The notes beneath the pieces are model-generated. The model was not told where the DNA came from. It saw only the letters and a program-made list of their open reading frames with translations, and did not search any database. A stretch of DNA of 9,374 nt, taken from contig CAYVZZ010000091.1 of the NCBI GenBank assembly GCA_964456185.1, positions 1 to 9,374 of the forward strand, written 5' to 3'. Numbering within the stretch: position 1 is the stretch's first letter; each line of letters starts with the position of its first letter. Positions 7,265 through 9,374 of the stretch are shown one piece after another. Both the position numbers and the translations under genes were made by a program. Source of the DNA: CAYVZZ01 sp964456185. GTDB lineage: Bacteria; Pseudomonadota; Gammaproteobacteria; Pseudomonadales; Alcanivoracaceae.

Positions 7265-7926
7265 CGTGCCGACAAGAGGTTCAACAAGCTGAGGAAAAGG
7301 TTATACAAATGCACAAACAGCGTTAAGGTCGCCATCACATAGTTGGTCTCACCGCCATGCACAATGCGGCTGGTTTCCCACAAAATTACCATGGACGACA
7401 AAAACACAAACATCGCCGAGGTCGCCAAGCCCAACGCCGGCATATTAAACAAAGCACTGCCGATGCCCGCCAGGAAAGCCACCAAAATACCCACCATCAG
7501 GAACTGGGTCATAAAGCTGAAATCTTTCTTGGTAATCAGCGCAATGCCGCTCATCACAAAGAAAATCGTGGTAGTGCCACCCAACGCCATAGAAACCGTT
7601 TCCATGCCGCCCGGCATCTGGGCGTAAAGCTCGATAATCGGCCCCGTGGTCAGCCCCAGCCAAGCCGTAGTGGCTAGCAAAGTCACAATGCCCCAGCCGC
7701 TATTACGCAGCTTCATGGTGGCAAACATCAGGCCAAAATACACCCCAATCACCAACCAGGGGTTAAACAGGCTCATGTGCGCCTGCATTGCAAACCAGGA
7801 CGCCCCGGTCGCCACTGCCAGCGCAATCGCCAGCAGCATATAAGTGTTCTTCAGCACGCGGCTGGCTTCTTCACCCATCACACGCGGACGGGAAATCACA
7901 TCAGAATAGCGCGGATCGTTTTGCAT
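7261..7926 (-). CDS. yccA: Bax inhibitor-1/YccA family membrane protein
   Basis: 221 residues from the ATG at 7926, against 219 in E. coli YccA. This start is chosen because AAAGGAG (7932-7938) precedes it at a good distance; the open frame up to 7995 has no such site and adds a stretch not found in the family. VLKNTYMLLAIALAVA corresponds to VLRNTYFLLSLTLA of YccA, and the end HGGETNYVMATLTLFVHLYN corresponds to the HGGETNYIRATVSLYVSLYN region. Seven hydrophobic segments are visible. In E. coli YccA is an inner-membrane substrate and modulator of the FtsH protease. It is also a neighbour of tusE there, and it heads the tus operon here, so the yccA-tus link is preserved in another arrangement. 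Very secure. Confidence 0.94.
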   Translation of the reverse strand: MQNDPRYSDVISRPRVMGEEASRVLKNTYMLLAIALAVATGASWFAMQAHMSLFNPWLVIGVYFGLMFATMKLRNSGWGIVTLLATTAWLGLTTGPIIELYAQMPGGMETVSMALGGTTTIFFVMSGIALITKKDFSFMTQFLMVGILVAFLAGIGSALFNMPALGLATSAMFVFLSSMVILWETSRIVHGGETNYVMATLTLFVHLYNLFLSLLNLLSAR

Positions 7927-8011
7927 GATTACTCCTTTCATCGCAGTGCCCCGATGATAACCCACCCAAATCGCAACTGCTACGAAAACAACCAATTAAA
8001 CCGCTAACATC

Positions 8012-8039
8012 TTGACCTCAGCGCGGGTCACGGTATGAT
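8012..8039 (+). promoter_or_regulatory. Promoter of tRNA-Ser
   Basis: TTGACC (8012-8017) and TATGAT (8034-8039), separated by 16 bases, match sigma70 -35 and -10 elements well (5 of 6 each). The -10 box lies 14 bases before the mature tRNA start, a fitting distance for a short 5' leader. Confidence 0.75.
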
Positions 8040-8053
8040 GCACAACACAACAA

Positions 8054-8143
8054 GGTGGGCTGGCAGAGCGGTTGAATGCACTGGTCTTGAAAACCAGCAA
8101 GGGTTAACGCCCTTCCGGGGTTCGAATCCCTGGCCCACCGCCA
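8054..8143 (+). tRNA. tRNA-Ser(UGA)
   Basis: The acceptor stem GGTGGGC (8054-8060) pairs with GCCCACC (8133-8139), followed by the discriminator G and an encoded CCA (8141-8143). The anticodon arm CTGGT-CTTGAAA-ACCAG presents TGA, which reads UCA and related serine codons. A long variable arm (AGGGTTAACGCCCT region), as expected for a class II serine tRNA, precedes the T arm with GGTTCGAATCC. The length of 90 bases is normal for tRNA-Ser. It stands alone with its own promoter and terminator, divergent from yccA and convergent with intI. Confidence 0.97.
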
Positions 8144-8151
8144 AACATCAT

Positions 8152-8182
8152 AAAAACCGAGGGCATGTCCTTCGGTTTTTTT
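8152..8182 (+). terminator. Rho-independent terminator after tRNA-Ser
   Basis: ACCGAGGG (8156-8163) pairs with CCTTCGGT (8169-8176), with one G-T pair and a 5-base loop CATGT, followed by a run of seven T (8176-8182). The A run before the stem lets it work on the opposite strand too, so it may also stop transcripts of intI, which end at 8204. Confidence 0.88.
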
Positions 8183-8203
8183 ATGGGTGGGCGGTTTGTA
8201 ATA

Positions 8204-9154
8204 TCAGCCCAATGGACTTCTCACTCCCGCAAAGCCTTGCCCTAAGACGTGGGTGTAAATTTTCGTGGTATTCAAGTCCCTATGGCCTAACAATTCCTGC
8301 ACAGTGCGAATATCCGTTCCTTGTTTAAGCAATTGGGTGGCAAAGGTGTGCCGGAAAGTGTGGCTGGTTGCCGGTTTACCAATACCGGCTGATTTGACAG
8401 CCTGTTTCACCGCCTTTTGTACCGATGAAATGTGCAAATGATGGCGCACCCAGCGCCCGTCATCATCTTGTGACAGGTGATGTGATGGAAACAACCATTG
8501 CCACTGTATTGATGTAGCCGCCTGAGGATATTTGCGAGCCAAGGCGTGAGGCAAAGACACAGGCGTGCGCTCGACTGCATTCGGCTCGCAAAAGTGAGCG
8601 GTTTGCCGTTTAATGCGTGCTTTCAGAGGTGCGACCAAAGAGGCAGGTAATAGCGTCGTCCTGTCTTTGTCTCCCTTTCCGCTGCGCACAACCAGCACAC
8701 CATGTGCAAAATCCACATCTTTTACCCGCAGCCGAGCAACCTCACTCACGCGCAATCCAGATCCATATTGCAATGACACCATTAGCTTATGTGGTGAACC
8801 AAGCAAGCTAATCACCCGCATTGCCTCATCATGCGTGAGCACAACAGGCAGTTTTGGCGGCTTCTTGGCGCGCGTTACGCCTTCAATTTGGTCGAGTGGC
8901 TTAATGAGCACCTTTTTATACAAAAACACCAAGGCATTTAGTGCTTGATTCTGGGTGGCCGCCGATACATTGCGTTTGGTGGCCAGCCAGGTCAGAAACT
9001 CGGCAACTTCGGCCTCTGCCATTTCCGCCGGATGACGCATATTGTGAAACCGGATGTAATAGCGAATCCAATACCAATACGTTTTTTCTGTGCGCCGGCT
9101 GTAATGGCGCACTCTTATTGCTTCTCGTACTTTCTCTCGTAGCCGTGGTTGCAT
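8204..9154 (-). CDS. intI: Integron integrase (IntI-family tyrosine recombinase)
   Basis: 316 residues from the ATG at 9154, chosen because AAGGAGGT (9159-9166) lies 4 bases upstream; the frame is open to 9223, but that would put the promoter and LexA box inside the gene. The N-terminal SAM-like domain (LREKVREAIRVRHYSRRTEK ... FHNMRHPAEM) binds the core site. The catalytic domain has all tyrosine-recombinase residues: Arg135 (GSGLRVSEVARLR), Lys160 (SGKGDKDR), His265-x-x-Arg268 (SHTFRHTFA), His291 (ELLGHRD) and Tyr300 (KIYTHV). The segment LPHALARKYPQAATSIQWQW, then LFPS (about 201-224), is the extra region found in IntI and not in XerC/XerD; it recognises extrahelical bases of folded attC sites. 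The C-terminus GVRSPLG is also typical. It inserts and excises gene cassettes at attI by attI x attC recombination. No cassettes are visible in the window. All domains are intact, so it is probably active. Confidence 0.95.
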   Translation of the reverse strand: MQPRLREKVREAIRVRHYSRRTEKTYWYWIRYYIRFHNMRHPAEMAEAEVAEFLTWLATKRNVSAATQNQALNALVFLYKKVLIKPLDQIEGVTRAKKPPKLPVVLTHDEAMRVISLLGSPHKLMVSLQYGSGLRVSEVARLRVKDVDFAHGVLVVRSGKGDKDRTTLLPASLVAPLKARIKRQTAHFCEPNAVERTPVSLPHALARKYPQAATSIQWQWLFPSHHLSQDDDGRWVRHHLHISSVQKAVKQAVKSAGIGKPATSHTFRHTFATQLLKQGTDIRTVQELLGHRDLNTTKIYTHVLGQGFAGVRSPLG

Positions 9155-9158
9155 GATG

Positions 9159-9166
9159 ACCTCCTT
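9159..9166 (-). promoter_or_regulatory. Ribosome binding site of intI (fixes the start)
   Basis: On the minus strand AAGGAGGT is a full match to the anti-Shine-Dalgarno sequence, 4 bases before the ATG at 9154. The longer reading frame from 9223 has no such site. Confidence 0.85.
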
Positions 9167-9176
9167 GTTATGCATA

Positions 9177-9192
9177 CTGTTCATATGTACAG
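9177..9192 (-). promoter_or_regulatory. LexA (SOS) operator of intI
   Basis: CTGTTCATATGTACAG fits the gammaproteobacterial LexA box CTGT-N8-ACAG exactly, with flanking TA on both sides as in the extended TACTGT...ACAGTA consensus. It starts 1 base after the predicted -10 box of intI and lies 22 bases before its ATG, so bound LexA would cover the transcription start. SOS control of intI through LexA is established for class 1 and Vibrio integrons. Confidence 0.9.
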
Positions 9193-9193
9193 T

Positions 9194-9223
9194 ATTATTG
9201 TGATTGGCAAAAGAAGAAGTCAA
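9194..9223 (-). promoter_or_regulatory. Promoter of intI
   Basis: Read on the minus strand, TTGACT (9223-9218) and AATAAT (9199-9194) are separated by 18 bases; each matches 5 of 6 consensus positions of sigma70. The LexA box follows directly, which supports the assignment. Confidence 0.7.
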
Positions 9224-9374
9224 ATGATTGGAAGATGTGAGCAGAGCGGCTCTTGTAACTGGCTGAATTAAATGGTTAACTCAGGAAGATAAATTTTGAA
9301 AAATTGGGTTATGTCGCGAGCTTCGTGAAATTTGTTATGAAGAGCGCGGCCTAATCACTGTTGCGGCAGAAATT
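9224..9374 (+). other. Region upstream of intI with putative attI site (about 9300-9374)
   Basis: No gene was found in these 151 bases. In integrons the attI site lies here, upstream of and divergent from intI. Three GTT motifs are spaced exactly 26 bases apart: GTTATG at 9308, GTTATG at 9334 and GTTGCG at 9360. The end CCTAATCACTGTTGC (9350-9364) resembles the simple site of attI1 (CCTAAAACAAAGTTAG), with inward CCTAA and GTT half sites; crossover would fall between G9360 and T9361. The last GTT does not follow GTTRRRY strictly. No attC site or complete cassette fits in the remaining 14 bases. The assignment rests on position and motif only. Confidence 0.45.

Noticed and set aside
8035..8328. 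Open frame running across the tRNA-Ser gene
   Set aside because: It covers the tRNA, its terminator and the 3' end of intI in antisense; no protein signal is visible.
9165..9193. TTGTTA-N17-TACAGT on the plus strand as the cassette promoter Pc
   Set aside because: Only 4 of 6 matches in each box, and it overlaps the LexA site; similar weak pairs occur elsewhere in this AT-rich stretch, so Pc cannot be placed from sequence alone.
9155..9223. Longer intI start at 9223
   Set aside because: It would place the promoter and the LexA box inside the coding region; the ATG at 9154 has a perfect Shine-Dalgarno sequence and fits known IntI N-termini.
1..9374. CRISPR array, insertion sequence or prophage
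   Set aside because: No regularly spaced repeats of 20 bases or more, no transposase and no phage structural genes were seen; the 26-base GTT spacing is too short and degenerate for CRISPR.

Overview
The window looks like a piece of a gammaproteobacterial chromosome. Evidence for this is the set of housekeeping genes with close gammaproteobacterial relatives: a YhiN/HI0933-type flavoprotein, FadI-type thiolase, YccA, the TusDCB sulfur relay and tRNA-Ser(UGA) with an encoded CCA end. A marine or aquatic member of the Cellvibrionales/Oceanospirillales type is plausible, but I cannot fix the genus from sequence alone.

Left part (1-2295, + strand): the 3' end of a secreted TPM-domain protein with a Gly-rich tail, a second membrane TPM-domain protein, and a YhiN-like flavoprotein. 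All three are closely spaced and probably co-transcribed; lemA would be expected just outside the left edge.

Middle part (2283-5076): two divergent genes, a Bcr/CflA-type MFS exporter (-) and a DUF4034-like/TPR protein (+), are joined head to head at about 3294-3302. Both lack their N-termini and there is no promoter region between them. The TPR gene also carries a one-base frameshift at about 3598. Both are best read as pseudogenes left by a deletion, unless the junction is an assembly error. The TPR gene then abuts fadI tail to tail with no spacer.

Right-middle part (5077-7926, - strand): yccA-tusD-tusC-tusB forms a tight operon with 4-base overlaps or gaps, reading leftward. fadI follows after an 85-base gap with its own strong ribosome binding site. 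The Tus proteins form the relay that delivers persulfide sulfur for 2-thiolation of tRNA wobble uridine; YccA is a membrane modulator of FtsH; FadI is the thiolase of fatty acid beta-oxidation.

Right part (8012-9374): a tRNA-Ser(UGA) gene with its own promoter and terminator, then an integron integrase gene (intI, - strand). Its start is set by a perfect Shine-Dalgarno sequence. Its sigma70-like promoter is followed directly by a LexA (SOS) box. The last 150 bases, upstream of intI, hold features expected of an attI recombination site: GTT motifs spaced exactly 26 bases apart and a CCTAA...GTT simple-site-like end. The window stops where the first gene cassette would begin, so the most novel content (a chromosomal integron cassette array) probably lies just to the right.
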